Below, piece after piece: positions 5,813 through 12,984 of a DNA stretch of 19,434 bases (positions are counted from its first letter, which is position 1; the number at the start of each line of letters is the position of its first letter). Both the position numbers and the translations under genes were made by a program. Source of the stretch: JBAZGH01 sp041652935. GTDB taxonomy: Bacteria; Patescibacteriota; Patescibacteriia; Patescibacteriales; XYC2-FULL-47-12. The DNA is taken from assembly GCA_041652935.1 (NCBI GenBank), contig JBAZGH010000018.1:1-19434 (forward strand). The letters run 5' to 3'. The notes beneath the pieces were generated by a model. That model was not told the origin of the DNA and made no database searches. It saw nothing but the letters and a program-made list of their open reading frames with translations.

Positions 5813-6322
5813 ATGTTGAGTGAAGAGCAATTAAAAAATATATTGATAAAAAACGGCATCGTCAGCGACAAAGATGATTTTGCTAAAAAGCAAAAAGAGG
5901 CGGAGGCGGAAAGGATGCCGATGGAAAAATACCTGATTGAAAAGAAAATCGTATCTGAAGATTCGCTTTACCGCGGAGCGGCTGATTATTTCGGCGTTCC
6001 TTATGCTGATATAAAAAGGGGGGAAATACCAAAAAATATTTTGAATTTAATCCCCAAAACGACCGCTCTTGAAAATAAAATAATCGCCTTTGAAAAAAAT
6101 GAAAAAAAAATAAAAGTCGCGACTTTAAATCCGGAAAACATGGAAATTATTGAATTTATCAATAAAAAAACCGGATTAAAGCCGGAAATTTTTTTAACCT
6201 CGCCCTCATTATTTGAACAAATAATAAAACAATACCAAAAAAATATTGACAGCTACAATGAATATCGCGGGGGGATGATTGATGGAAAAAAAAATATAAA
6301 AGGGGTGATTTTTCCAATATAA
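5813..6322 (+). CDS. pilB: PilB, N-terminal part (interrupted by -1 frameshift)
   Basis: This is the first reading frame of the type IV pilus assembly ATPase. It carries the N-terminal MshEN (GspE_N) domain, about residues 30-145, with the typical segments MEKYLIEKKIVSED and YFGVPYADI, which couples the motor to its regulators and to PilM. The frame then ends early at a TAA (6320-6322), before the ATPase core. The rest of the protein continues one base back (-1). The switch must occur between 6283 and 6319, and a run of nine A (6286-6294) lies in that interval. With one extra A the two frames fuse into one protein of about 570 aa, the normal PilB length. No Shine-Dalgarno site precedes the ATG, as for most genes here. 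It leads the pilus gene cluster. Confidence 0.85.
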   Translation: MLSEEQLKNILIKNGIVSDKDDFAKKQKEAEAERMPMEKYLIEKKIVSEDSLYRGAADYFGVPYADIKRGEIPKNILNLIPKTTALENKIIAFEKNEKKIKVATLNPENMEIIEFINKKTGLKPEIFLTSPSLFEQIIKQYQKNIDSYNEYRGGMIDGKKNIKGVIFPI

Positions 6323-7524
6323 AAATAATTGACAATATTTTAGAGCAGGCATTTTATGACGGCGCTTCCGATGTCCACATTGAACCGGACGATAAGGAAG
6401 TTTTTATCCGCTACCGGATTGACGGGATACTTAAAAATGTAATGTCTTTGCCGAAAAACGCCCATATCGGAATGGTTGCGCGCGTTAAAGTTTTGGCGAA
6501 TTTAAAAGTTGACGAGCATCGGCTCCCGCAGGACGGGCGCTTTAAAATAATCTACAAAAAAAATAAAGTTTCTTTCCGCGTCTCAATTATTCCGACGCTT
6601 TACGGCGAAAAAGTTGTAATGCGCCTGCTGGAAGAAAATCCCAAGGTAATGACCCTGGAACAGATGGGATTCCAGCCGTCAGCCCTGGAAATCGTAAAGC
6701 ATAATATAGACAAGCCGTACGGGATGATTCTTGTAACCGGCCCTACCGGCAGCGGAAAAACATCAACCTTGTATTCGATTATAAATATTTTAAATACGCC
6801 CAAAGTCAATATCTCGACCATTGAAGACCCGATTGAATATAATATCCAGCACGTTAATCAAAGCCAGGCAAACCCCAAAATCGGCTACAGTTTTGCCAAT
6901 GGCCTGCGCGCCCTGCTCCGCCAGGACCCTGATATAATTATGGTTGGAGAGATTAGGGATAATGATACCGCTAAGATAGCGGTTAACGCCGCCATGACGG
7001 GGCATCTCGTGCTGTCTACTCTGCATACCAATGACGCGCTGACTACCATGCCCCGCATGCTGGAAATGGGCGTGCCGGCCTTCCTGGTCGCCTCTACCAC
7101 GAATCTAGTAATCGCCCAGCGCCTGGTAAGAAAAGTCTGCCGAGACTGCGTTTACAGCTACCAGATGGAAAAAGAAGAGCTTGAAGAGCTTAAAAAGCAG
7201 GTTGACCTGGAAAAAATGATGGTAATTTTCCGGCGGGAAAAAATTATTTCCGATAATGAGCAAACTTTTGAGAAACTCCTTTTTTACAAAGGCAAGGGAT
7301 GCCCGAAGTGCAACGATACCGGCTATAAGGGACGGACCGGAATTTATGAAGTTCTCCCCGTCACTCCCGAATTGGCAAAATTAATTACCAAGGGAGCGGA
7401 TAAGTCCGAACTTTGCAAAGAAGCGGAAAAACAAAATATGCTTAAAATGATTGAGGATGGATTCATAAAAGTAAAAAATGGAATTACCACTATTGAGGAA
7501 ATTTTGAGGGTAACCAAAGAATAA
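6283..7524 (+). CDS. pilB: PilB, C-terminal ATPase part (other frame)
   Basis: This frame encodes the motor domain that powers pilus extension by ATP hydrolysis at the inner face of the membrane. It opens after a stop at 6280. It begins with the linker and the family signature ASDVHIEP (6361-6384), which lies upstream of the first ATG (6442). A protein restarted at 6442 would therefore lack part of the N2 domain, so fusion with the preceding frame is the sensible reading. Counting from 6442: Walker A GPTGSGKTS at 100-108, Asp box STIEDPIEY at 125-133, Walker B DPDIIMVGEIRD at 162-173, His box TGHLVLSTLHTNDA at 186-199, and a four-cysteine zinc site at 233, 236, 287 and 290. All are intact, so selection appears to have kept the reading frame. 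The zinc site favours PilB over the retraction ATPase PilT. Confidence 0.88.
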   Translation, partial: WKKKYKRGDFSNIKIIDNILEQAFYDGASDVHIEPDDKEVFIRYRIDGILKNVMSLPKNAHIGMVARVKVLANLKVDEHRLPQDGRFKIIYKKNKVSFRVSIIPTLYGEKVVMRLLEENPKVMTLEQMGFQPSALEIVKHNIDKPYGMILVTGPTGSGKTSTLYSIINILNTPKVNISTIEDPIEYNIQHVNQSQANPKIGYSFANGLRALLRQDPDIIMVGEIRDNDTAKIAVNAAMTGHLVLSTLHTNDALTTMPRMLEMGVPAFLVASTTNLVIAQRLVRKVCRDCVYSYQMEKEELEELKKQVDLEKMMVIFRREKIISDNEQTFEKLLFYKGKGCPKCNDTGYKGRTGIYEVLPVTPELAKLITKGADKSELCKEAEKQNMLKMIEDGFIKVKNGITTIEEILRVTKE

Positions 7525-7662
7525 TTTCTAATTTTCAATTTTCAATTTCCAAACAATTTCCAATGATTTAATGAATTAATTTTTAAACACGGCGTCGTAT
7601 TTTAAAAATTGAAAAATTATAAAATTGTTTGAAAATTAAAAATTAGAAATTGAAAATTTATA
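7523..7662. repeat. Long palindromic element, copy A
   Basis: An imperfect inverted repeat of about 65 bases per arm fills the gap between pilB and pilC. The arms contain AATTTCTAATTTTCAATTTT, CAAACAATTT and a centre of ACG-GCGT-CGT at 7589-7598. A related element in the opposite orientation lies at 14611-14720; TTAATGAATTAATTTTTAAA just before the centre recurs there inverted. As RNA it would fold into one long hairpin inside the pilus message. Confidence 0.75.
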
Positions 7663-7663
7663 T

Positions 7664-8794
7664 ATGCCTAGGGAGGAAACAATTCAAAAACAAGATAATA
7701 TTGAAGAAAAAAAATCCGGCTTAAATAATCGGGCTAACGATTGGTTCAGTAAATTCCAACGCATTCCCGCTTCGGAAAAAATTTTTTTTGCCCAGCATCT
7801 GGCTTTAATGATTAAAACCGGGCTGCCGCTTACAAAGGGCTTGCAGGCGCTGGCGAAACAAACGAGAAATATCCGCTTCCAAAAAATAATTTTTAATATA
7901 AGCAGCGACATAAATAAGGGCGGAACTCTGGCTGACGGGTTAAGAAAGTACCCGAGTATTTTTAATAATTTATTCGTCAATATAATCGCCGCCGGCGAAG
8001 CCAGCGGAACTCTTGAAAAATCCCTTAAATACCTCTACTCCCAGCTAAAAAAAGAACACCAACTGACAAGCAAAATAAAGGGGGCTATGCTTTACCCGAT
8101 GGTTATTTTTATCTCCATGAGCGTTATCGGCGCGGGAGTAATGGTTTATGTTGTCCCTAAATTTATAACCATCTTCCAGGACGTCCAAATTGAACTGCCG
8201 ATAATGACGCGCTTATTGATAAAATTCAATAATTTTATCTTAACCCATGGCTTGATGGTCTTAATAATCTCTTTAATAGCCGCTGCTGTTTTTATCAGGA
8301 TTATTAAAACTAAAGCTGGCAAAAAATATTTTGATTCTTTTTTGCTGAAAATGCCGATTATATCAGTAATTATAAAAAAAATAAATTTAGCCCGTTTTTC
8401 CCGGACAATGAGCACGCTTTTAAATACTGACATTAAAATAGTGGAGAGCTTTAAAATTACCAGCTCTACGATAAACAATGTACTTTACAAAAATTCCCTG
8501 GCCGAAGCGGCGGAAAAAATTAAAAAAGGAAATCCAATATATAAAACTCTGGAAAATTATCCGGATCTTTATAACAGCGTGATTATACAGATGATCGCTG
8601 TCGGCGAAGAAAGCGGGGAGCTGGACACGATTCTTGAGGAAATTTCAAAATTTTATCAGGAGGAGGTTGAGGAAACAATGAATGCTCTGCCCTCAATTAT
8701 TGAACCGCTCATAATTATAATCTTGGCAGTAGCTATCGGGTCGATGGCGGTCGCGATTGTGATGCCGATGTACGCTTTAACAAATGCATTCTAA
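7664..8794 (+). CDS. pilC: Type IV pilus inner-membrane platform protein PilC
   Basis: PilC is the polytopic platform on which PilB acts to add pilins. Two T2SF (GspF) domains are visible, about residues 38-160 and 240-362. Each has the repeat signature: MIKTGLPLTKGLQAL with AAGEASGTLEKSL in the first, MSTLLNTDIKIVESF with AVGEESGELDTILEEIS in the second. Three membrane helices lie near 144-166, 192-214 and 346-370, the usual arrangement. The N-terminal 35 residues are charged and cytoplasmic. At 376 aa it is slightly shorter than the typical 400. The start at 7664 lacks a Shine-Dalgarno site. It follows pilB across palindromic element copy A, whose hairpin could lower its translation relative to pilB (inference). 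No frameshift is present. Confidence 0.93.
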   Translation: MPREETIQKQDNIEEKKSGLNNRANDWFSKFQRIPASEKIFFAQHLALMIKTGLPLTKGLQALAKQTRNIRFQKIIFNISSDINKGGTLADGLRKYPSIFNNLFVNIIAAGEASGTLEKSLKYLYSQLKKEHQLTSKIKGAMLYPMVIFISMSVIGAGVMVYVVPKFITIFQDVQIELPIMTRLLIKFNNFILTHGLMVLIISLIAAAVFIRIIKTKAGKKYFDSFLLKMPIISVIIKKINLARFSRTMSTLLNTDIKIVESFKITSSTINNVLYKNSLAEAAEKIKKGNPIYKTLENYPDLYNSVIIQMIAVGEESGELDTILEEISKFYQEEVEETMNALPSIIEPLIIIILAVAIGSMAVAIVMPMYALTNAF

Positions 8795-8801
8795 ATTAAA
8801 A

Positions 8802-8890
8802 TTTTTGTCATTCTGAACCGCGGATAAAGAATCTAATTTCACGAATTTACAAATAGATTCTTCGCTCGTTCCCCACTTAGGATGACAAAA
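8802..8890. repeat. Inverted-repeat element with GTCATTCTGA ends
   Basis: TTTTTGTCAT at the left end and ATGACAAAAA at the right are inverse complements. Inside, AAGAATCTA (8827-8835) and TAGATTCTT (8854-8862) pair perfectly. GTCATTCTGA...GAATCT...AGATTCTTCG is a widespread bacterial intergenic palindrome pattern (from memory, not searched). It fills the gap between pilC and the first pilin gene. Confidence 0.75.
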
Positions 8891-8900
8891 ATAGCGTGTT

Positions 8901-9368
8901 ATGCTTTTTAGTTTCTTCCTCCATAAAATAAACCCCCGCGGCTTCCAGCTAATCCAATTAATTATGGTCTGCGCGATTATTGGAATTATGGCGGTTATGA
9001 GCGTTCCTCTTTTTACAAAATACCGCCCCGATGCCCAATTAACATCCGCCGCCAAACAGCTGGCCTCGGACCTTCGTTATGCCCAGCAAAAAACCGTTTC
9101 CGAACAGCAAATATATTATATTGAAATAACCCCCCTAAATAAAGAATATTCAATAATAAAAACGGCAGATCCCGGAGAAATAATCAAAACAGTTTCTATC
9201 GGCCAAGATATAACCTTCCAGGAAATTTCCGGTTTTACCGATAATAAAATTATTTTTAATTCCTACGGAGCGGTCAGCGAATCCGGAGATATTATTTTAT
9301 CTAATTTACAGGAAAACGCTATAACTGTGCAAGTCAAACCATCAGGATATATAAAACTGCAAGAATAA
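8901..9368 (+). CDS. Pseudopilin, GspH/FimT-like, lacking Glu5
   Basis: A prepilin-like protein: a 14-residue leader ending in Gly14, then a hydrophobic helix (FQLIQLIMVCAIIGIMAV) and a soluble beta-rich domain. The pattern AAKQLASDLRYAQQKTVSEQ just after the helix is typical of GspH/FimT minor pilins. The leader would be cut after Gly14 by prepilin peptidase and the helix would anchor the subunit in the pilus. Oddly, mature position 5 is Gln (CAA, 8955-8957) where nearly all pilins have Glu; one base change would restore it. Position 2 is Gln instead of the usual Thr. It is the first of four minor-pilin genes in the order H, I, J, K. The next gene starts two bases after its stop. Confidence 0.8.
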   Translation: MLFSFFLHKINPRGFQLIQLIMVCAIIGIMAVMSVPLFTKYRPDAQLTSAAKQLASDLRYAQQKTVSEQQIYYIEITPLNKEYSIIKTADPGEIIKTVSIGQDITFQEISGFTDNKIIFNSYGAVSESGDIILSNLQENAITVQVKPSGYIKLQE

Positions 9369-9370
9369 AT

Positions 9371-9796
9371 ATGATTTATCTTAAAAACCAAAAAGGAATC
9401 TCCCTGATTGAGGTTGTCGCCAGCATTGCCGTTATCAGTATTGCTTTTTTTTCTATTATAAACATATTCCCATTCAGCTTAAATAACAGCCGGGCAGCGC
9501 AAAATATCACCAGCGCCGCTTTTTTGGCGCAGGCCGGAATGGAGGGGGCGCTTAGTATTGTTTATGAAGATTTGGCAGCCGGGGAATTTGAATCCCGGGC
9601 GCGGCTGTCGGATGATGAGGATAGTTTTCTTTATAAATTTGAACGGGAAACCATAGTAAGCTATGTTGATGAGAATTTGGAAGAATCGCTTGAAGATGCC
9701 GGGCTAAAAAAAATTGAAGTAAATGTTTACTGGCAGTCCCCCATTGGAGGCGGAGAAAAAAGTTATGAATTAAAAACTTTAATGAGTGATGAATGA
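9371..9796 (+). CDS. Minor pilin, GspI/PilV-like
   Basis: The prepilin motif is KG|ISLIEVVASI: cleavage after Gly9, Glu at mature position 5 (Glu14), then a hydrophobic helix to about residue 31. The segment AAFLAQAGMEGALSIVYEDL after the helix is characteristic of PilV/GspI. The soluble domain is short and acidic and ends in a strand-rich region. In related systems GspI nucleates the tip complex with J and K. Total 141 aa, near the family norm. It starts two bases after the previous pilin gene, so the two are probably translated together. No Shine-Dalgarno site is seen. Confidence 0.8.
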   Translation: MIYLKNQKGISLIEVVASIAVISIAFFSIINIFPFSLNNSRAAQNITSAAFLAQAGMEGALSIVYEDLAAGEFESRARLSDDEDSFLYKFERETIVSYVDENLEESLEDAGLKKIEVNVYWQSPIGGGEKSYELKTLMSDE

Positions 9797-9865
9797 GCCA
9801 TAAGTTGTAAGCCATAAGTTGTAAGCTATTAAGATTAAAAACTCACAACTTATGACTTATGACCT
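9797..9865. repeat. Heptad-periodic direct and inverted repeat
   Basis: A 14-base unit, GCCATAAGTTGTAA, occurs twice in tandem (9797-9810, 9811-9824). Its inverse, ACAACTTATG, follows at 9845-9854 and is itself extended by ACTTATG, a 7-base copy. The tract separates two minor-pilin genes, could fold into a hairpin, and runs into the start of the PilW-like gene. Confidence 0.7.
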
Positions 9866-10455
9866 ATAGCCAAAAACAAAAAACGCGCTTATCAAGCAAA
9901 CGGGGTTTTACTTTACTGGAAGTTCTGTTTAGCATCGGCATTTTTTCCATTGTAATGCTGACTGCTTATGCTTTATTTTCTGTTGCGCAAAATACTTACA
10001 ACCAAGGGGGCAACGATATAGAGCTGTGGCAGAACGCGCGCGCATCGCTTGACCGCATTACCCGGGAAATAAGGCAGGCGCAGGAAATTGCGACCGCGCT
10101 TCCGGAAGAAAGCGGCGACCCCCTTAATCCCCCATCCTCTGAAATTGAATTCCAGGACGGCCATGATACTTCGCAGATAACTTATATCCGCTATTACCTT
10201 AACGGCGCTGATTTAATGAGGCGCAGTCTGGCTTATTATTTTTCCAGCGACCCGGATATTTATCTCTATTCAGATGCCCTGGATGATTTTGGAAACCCGC
10301 CCGATGAATTAATTTTAGAGGATTCCCTAATAGGAGAATATTTTTCTGATCTTGATTTTTGGTCAGTAAATAATGTAGTTAACATTTACATCAAACTGGA
10401 AAAAGCAAACCGCGATATTGAACTGATGACTGCGGTTTATGGGCGAAACTTATGA
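9859..10455 (+). CDS. Minor pilin, GspJ/PilW-like
   Basis: The prepilin motif is RG|FTLLEVLFSI: cleavage after Gly16, Glu at mature position 5 (Glu21). The helix runs to about residue 47. It is followed by the conserved pattern ARASLDRITREIRQA, typical of PilW/GspJ. The rest is a beta-rich acidic domain with aromatic residues and no cysteine. Its length, 198 aa, matches GspJ. It is the third of the H-I-J-K series that forms the initiating tip complex in related pili and type II secretion systems. The ATG at 9859 lies in the heptad repeat and has no Shine-Dalgarno site; the upstream ATG at 9853 is out of frame. Confidence 0.82.
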   Translation: MTYSQKQKTRLSSKRGFTLLEVLFSIGIFSIVMLTAYALFSVAQNTYNQGGNDIELWQNARASLDRITREIRQAQEIATALPEESGDPLNPPSSEIEFQDGHDTSQITYIRYYLNGADLMRRSLAYYFSSDPDIYLYSDALDDFGNPPDELILEDSLIGEYFSDLDFWSVNNVVNIYIKLEKANRDIELMTAVYGRNL

Positions 10456-10478
10456 GACGCAAATCAACAAATCTACTA

Positions 10479-10508
10479 CCCGCCTCGCCTACGGCTTGCC
10501 GAGGCGGA
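10479..10508. repeat. Small GC-rich palindrome
   Basis: CCGCCTCG (10480-10487) and CGAGGCGG (10500-10507) form a perfect 8-pair stem around a 12-base loop. It sits in the 72-base gap between the PilW-like and PilX-like genes. Without a T-run it is not a terminator. Confidence 0.55.
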
Positions 10509-10527
10509 CAAATATCACAAGTTTGAA

Positions 10528-11757
10528 ATGATAAAAAATATCAAAACTGACAACGGGGGAATTGTTCTTATCCTGACGGTTATCGTTATGGCTCTTTTAT
10601 TGTCTCTGGGAACTTACTTCATGTCTTTTTCCATGAGTGATTTCAAAATATCAACCAGCCATGCCTCGGCCATGCAGAGTTATTATTTATCAGAAGCCGG
10701 CATGAATGAAATGATTTATAAATTAAAAAACGATCCGGAGTATGAATCGGAATTTATCTCTAATGATAATTGGACGCAGACGCTTGCCAGGGAAAATGCT
10801 TTATTCCCAGACTGTTCATATAGCGTTACTATAGCAAATACTTCCGCCGGGCACGGAGATATTACCGCCTCCAGCTCTGTTAATTCCATCTCTTTCAATC
10901 CTGCCCAGCGTATAGTGAAAGCCGGGGCCTTCCGGGCCTCTGGCGGATCAAGCATCGGCGACAACGGCGCATATGCCGATGGAAATATTGATATTTCTTA
11001 CAGCAGAGTTAATTTTTTAAACGGCAGCGCCCATTCCAATAATGTATTCAATGTAAATGGGCTGAGTACGGTTAATATTGATAACGACCTGAACGCAGTT
11101 GGAAATTTCAACCAGTCATGGACTGCTCAGGTAACTTACGGAGGAGAAATACATGCCGCTAATTTTATTCCGGCGGCCGAATATATGGCTATGCCGGCGG
11201 TAGATTTTGACTCTGATGATGTAAATTCTTTTAAGAGCAGGGCTGACGTCATATACACTTCGTCCGAATTTGAAGACTTAATGGAGGACAACCAAAATTT
11301 AACGCTTAATGATTTAATTACTTATGTGGAGGGCGATGTTGATGTTGATGGCGGGCAGAATTTAATTGTCAACGGCCTCCTTATTGTTGAGCGTGATTTC
11401 ATGGTCGGTAAAAATTACTGCGCAAAGTCCCGCTGCGGATTCAGCTCGGTTACTGTCAACCACGCCTCAAGCACTCCGGCGGGCATATTCGCCAAAAGAA
11501 AAGTTGAATTCTTTCTTTGGTCGGGCAATATAAATTTAAACGGGATTGTTTATGCCAATGACCAAATGACCATCCAGGGATTTCCTTTTGCATCCTCTTT
11601 TAATGCCTACGGAGGCCTTCTGGGAAGAAAATTAACCATTACCTCCCCCCTGCAGGAAATTAACATATACCATGATATAGGAATAATAGCTGATACTTTA
11701 AATCCGATGTTTTCCTCTCCGATAATAAACATTGACCATTGGGAAGAAGAATACTAA
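10528..11757 (+). CDS. Minor pilin, GspK/PilX-like, with repeat-rich C-terminal domain
   Basis: The N-terminus has a prepilin-like GG|IVLILTVIVMALLLSLG helix without Glu5, as in GspK and PilX, where the missing Glu marks the tip subunit. The pattern SYYLSEAGMNEMIYKLKND after the helix is typical of PilX. The remaining 300 residues are large for the family. They are rich in Asn, Gly, Ile and Val, in strand-turn units such as VDVDGGQNLIVNGLLIVERD and INLNGIVYANDQMTIQG, suggesting a right-handed beta-helix (inference). Two cysteines, in NYCAKSRCG, could form a disulfide outside the cell. The position, fourth after H-, I- and J-like genes, supports the call. A large exposed tip subunit might be an adhesin, but nothing shows a ligand. 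Confidence 0.78.
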   Translation: MIKNIKTDNGGIVLILTVIVMALLLSLGTYFMSFSMSDFKISTSHASAMQSYYLSEAGMNEMIYKLKNDPEYESEFISNDNWTQTLARENALFPDCSYSVTIANTSAGHGDITASSSVNSISFNPAQRIVKAGAFRASGGSSIGDNGAYADGNIDISYSRVNFLNGSAHSNNVFNVNGLSTVNIDNDLNAVGNFNQSWTAQVTYGGEIHAANFIPAAEYMAMPAVDFDSDDVNSFKSRADVIYTSSEFEDLMEDNQNLTLNDLITYVEGDVDVDGGQNLIVNGLLIVERDFMVGKNYCAKSRCGFSSVTVNHASSTPAGIFAKRKVEFFLWSGNINLNGIVYANDQMTIQGFPFASSFNAYGGLLGRKLTITSPLQEINIYHDIGIIADTLNPMFSSPIINIDHWEEEY

Positions 11758-11794
11758 TTCAGTTGAAAATCAAAAGTAGAAAGTGAGGGGTTAT

Positions 11795-11805
11795 TATGTT
11801 ATAAT
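11795..11805 (+). promoter_or_regulatory. Extended -10 promoter of the pilM operon
   Basis: TATGTTATAAT, identical to the 11-base element before pilB. The -35 region is poor. It implies that pilM-pilN-pilO can be transcribed apart from the upstream pilin genes. Confidence 0.5.
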
Positions 11806-11841
11806 TAGTTTACATATGATTTGTATATTTGTAATAAATTT

Positions 11842-11878
11842 GCCTGCCCGCAACGCAAACGTAGCGAGTCGGGCGGGT
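11842..11878. repeat. Small GC-rich palindrome, CCTGCCC family
   Basis: CCTGCCCG (11843-11850) pairs with CGGGCGGG (11870-11877) with one G-T wobble. It is followed by TAATTT and sits 13 bases before the pilM start. Related to 3434-3470 and 17682-17702. Confidence 0.6.
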
Positions 11879-11890
11879 AATTTGTAGACA

Positions 11891-12247
11891 ATGAACATAC
11901 TTCATGCCACTTCAAAATATCCCGTGGGAATTGATATTTCCGATTCCACGATTAAGCTTGCTCAATTAAAGCGGGCCGGGCATAGAATAACTATTCAGGC
12001 CATAAGCCGCATTAAGCTGCCCGAAGGAATAATCCAGCTGGGGATAATAAAAAATCATGATGAGCTAACGGCCTATTTAATAAAAGCGGTTGAGCAGCCG
12101 ATTGCCGGAAAAATAACCAGCCGTGAAGCGATTATCTGCCTGCCGGAAACAAAAACTTTCACTAAATTAATAAAAGTAAAAAATTCCGACCAAAAGATAA
12201 ATGATTTTATCTTGGATGAATTGAAAAAAATATACCCTATCAATTGA
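11891..12247 (+). CDS. pilM: PilM, N-terminal part (interrupted by -1 frameshift)
   Basis: PilM is an actin-like cytoplasmic protein that binds the PilN tail and links the alignment complex to PilB. This frame holds the first actin-fold segment, with the phosphate-1 loop GIDISDSTIKLAQL (residues 13-26) and the strand REAIICLPE. It stops at a TGA (12245-12247). The continuation is in the -1 frame, which opens at 12220. The only long homopolymer in that interval is seven A (12224-12230). Switching there reads ELKKNIPYQLKEVNYDW, which matches the PilM pattern of a helix, IP, a few residues, then E-V/I-x-Y-D-W. The fused product would be about 364 aa, normal for PilM. No Shine-Dalgarno site is seen before the ATG. 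Confidence 0.83.
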   Translation: MNILHATSKYPVGIDISDSTIKLAQLKRAGHRITIQAISRIKLPEGIIQLGIIKNHDELTAYLIKAVEQPIAGKITSREAIICLPETKTFTKLIKVKNSDQKINDFILDELKKIYPIN

Positions 12248-12984
12248 AGGAGGTTAATTATGACTGGCAGGTAATAAATAAAAGTAAAAATATTTCAGAA
12301 ATACTGATCAGCGCAACTCCTAAAAAAATAGCGGAAAGTTATTCCAATGCGGTAGAAGACTCCGGTTTTTTTCCGGCAGTGCTTGAACCAGAACCGCTGG
12401 CTATTTCCCGCGCCCTGTTGCCGCTCGGGCAAAAAGTGAAGGGAACGGAGGTAATAATTGATATAGGGACCAAATACTCAAATTTTATCGCCTATGGCAG
12501 CGGTTCAATCCTTTTCACCTCCAGCATCCCCACCTCCGGCGAACAAATAACAAAAGCTGTTGCGGAAAAATTAAAAATATCATGGGAGCAGGCGGAATCG
12601 GCAAAAATTGTCTGCGGTCTTAACCAGGCGCAAATTAAAGAAATAGCGGAAAAAGAACTGGCGCAGAAAATAAAAAGGAGTTTTAAATATCTCTCAGCGA
12701 ACTATCCTGAATATTCTAATATAATAAAAATACACCTTTGCGGAGGCGGCGCCTATATTAGGGGCCTAGCCGGCGTTCTATCGGAAAAATTGGGCATACC
12801 GGTTGAAAGGGGGAATGTTTTTACTAATATAGAATTGAATCGAAATAAAGAGAGCCGATTTTTTTCCAAAGAATTTATTACTTCAAAAAAATTAACCCAA
12901 GATAACAAAGTGACCGGTAATTTTTCTTTAATCTTCGCCACCGCTATCGGCCTGGCCATACGAGGGGCCCATTATGAAATATAA
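12220..12984 (+). CDS. pilM: PilM, C-terminal part (other frame)
   Basis: This frame carries the rest of the actin-like fold: the Asp-containing phosphate-2 region VIIDIGTKYSNFIAYG, the strand SSIPTSGEQITKAVAEKL, and the adenosine-binding loop HLCGGGAYIRGLAGVL near the end, all well conserved. The first possible start inside the frame is a TTG at 12244, with no ribosome site upstream. A strong AAGGAGG (12246-12252) lies just after that TTG, but it precedes only an out-of-frame ATG with a four-codon frame. Separate translation is therefore unlikely, and the part is best read as the second half of an interrupted pilM. Its end overlaps the pilN start by 11 bases. Confidence 0.85.
   Translation: MEKNIPYQLKEVNYDWQVINKSKNISEILISATPKKIAESYSNAVEDSGFFPAVLEPEPLAISRALLPLGQKVKGTEVIIDIGTKYSNFIAYGSGSILFTSSIPTSGEQITKAVAEKLKISWEQAESAKIVCGLNQAQIKEIAEKELAQKIKRSFKYLSANYPEYSNIIKIHLCGGGAYIRGLAGVLSEKLGIPVERGNVFTNIELNRNKESRFFSKEFITSKKLTQDNKVTGNFSLIFATAIGLAIRGAHYEI

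Noticed and set aside
6442..7524. An independent short ATPase starting at 6442
   Set aside because: It would lack ASDVHIEP and part of the N2 domain, which are encoded just upstream in the same frame. Frameshifted pilB explains the data better.
8802..8890. Terminator after pilC
   Set aside because: The palindrome is long and mobile-element-like. The minor-pilin genes follow at once, so it more likely interrupts than ends the operon, though partial termination is possible.
12246..12270. A new gene start behind the perfect AAGGAGG in pilM
   Set aside because: The ATG at the right distance opens only a four-codon frame. The bases also encode the conserved LKEVNYDW segment of PilM, so the match is probably incidental.
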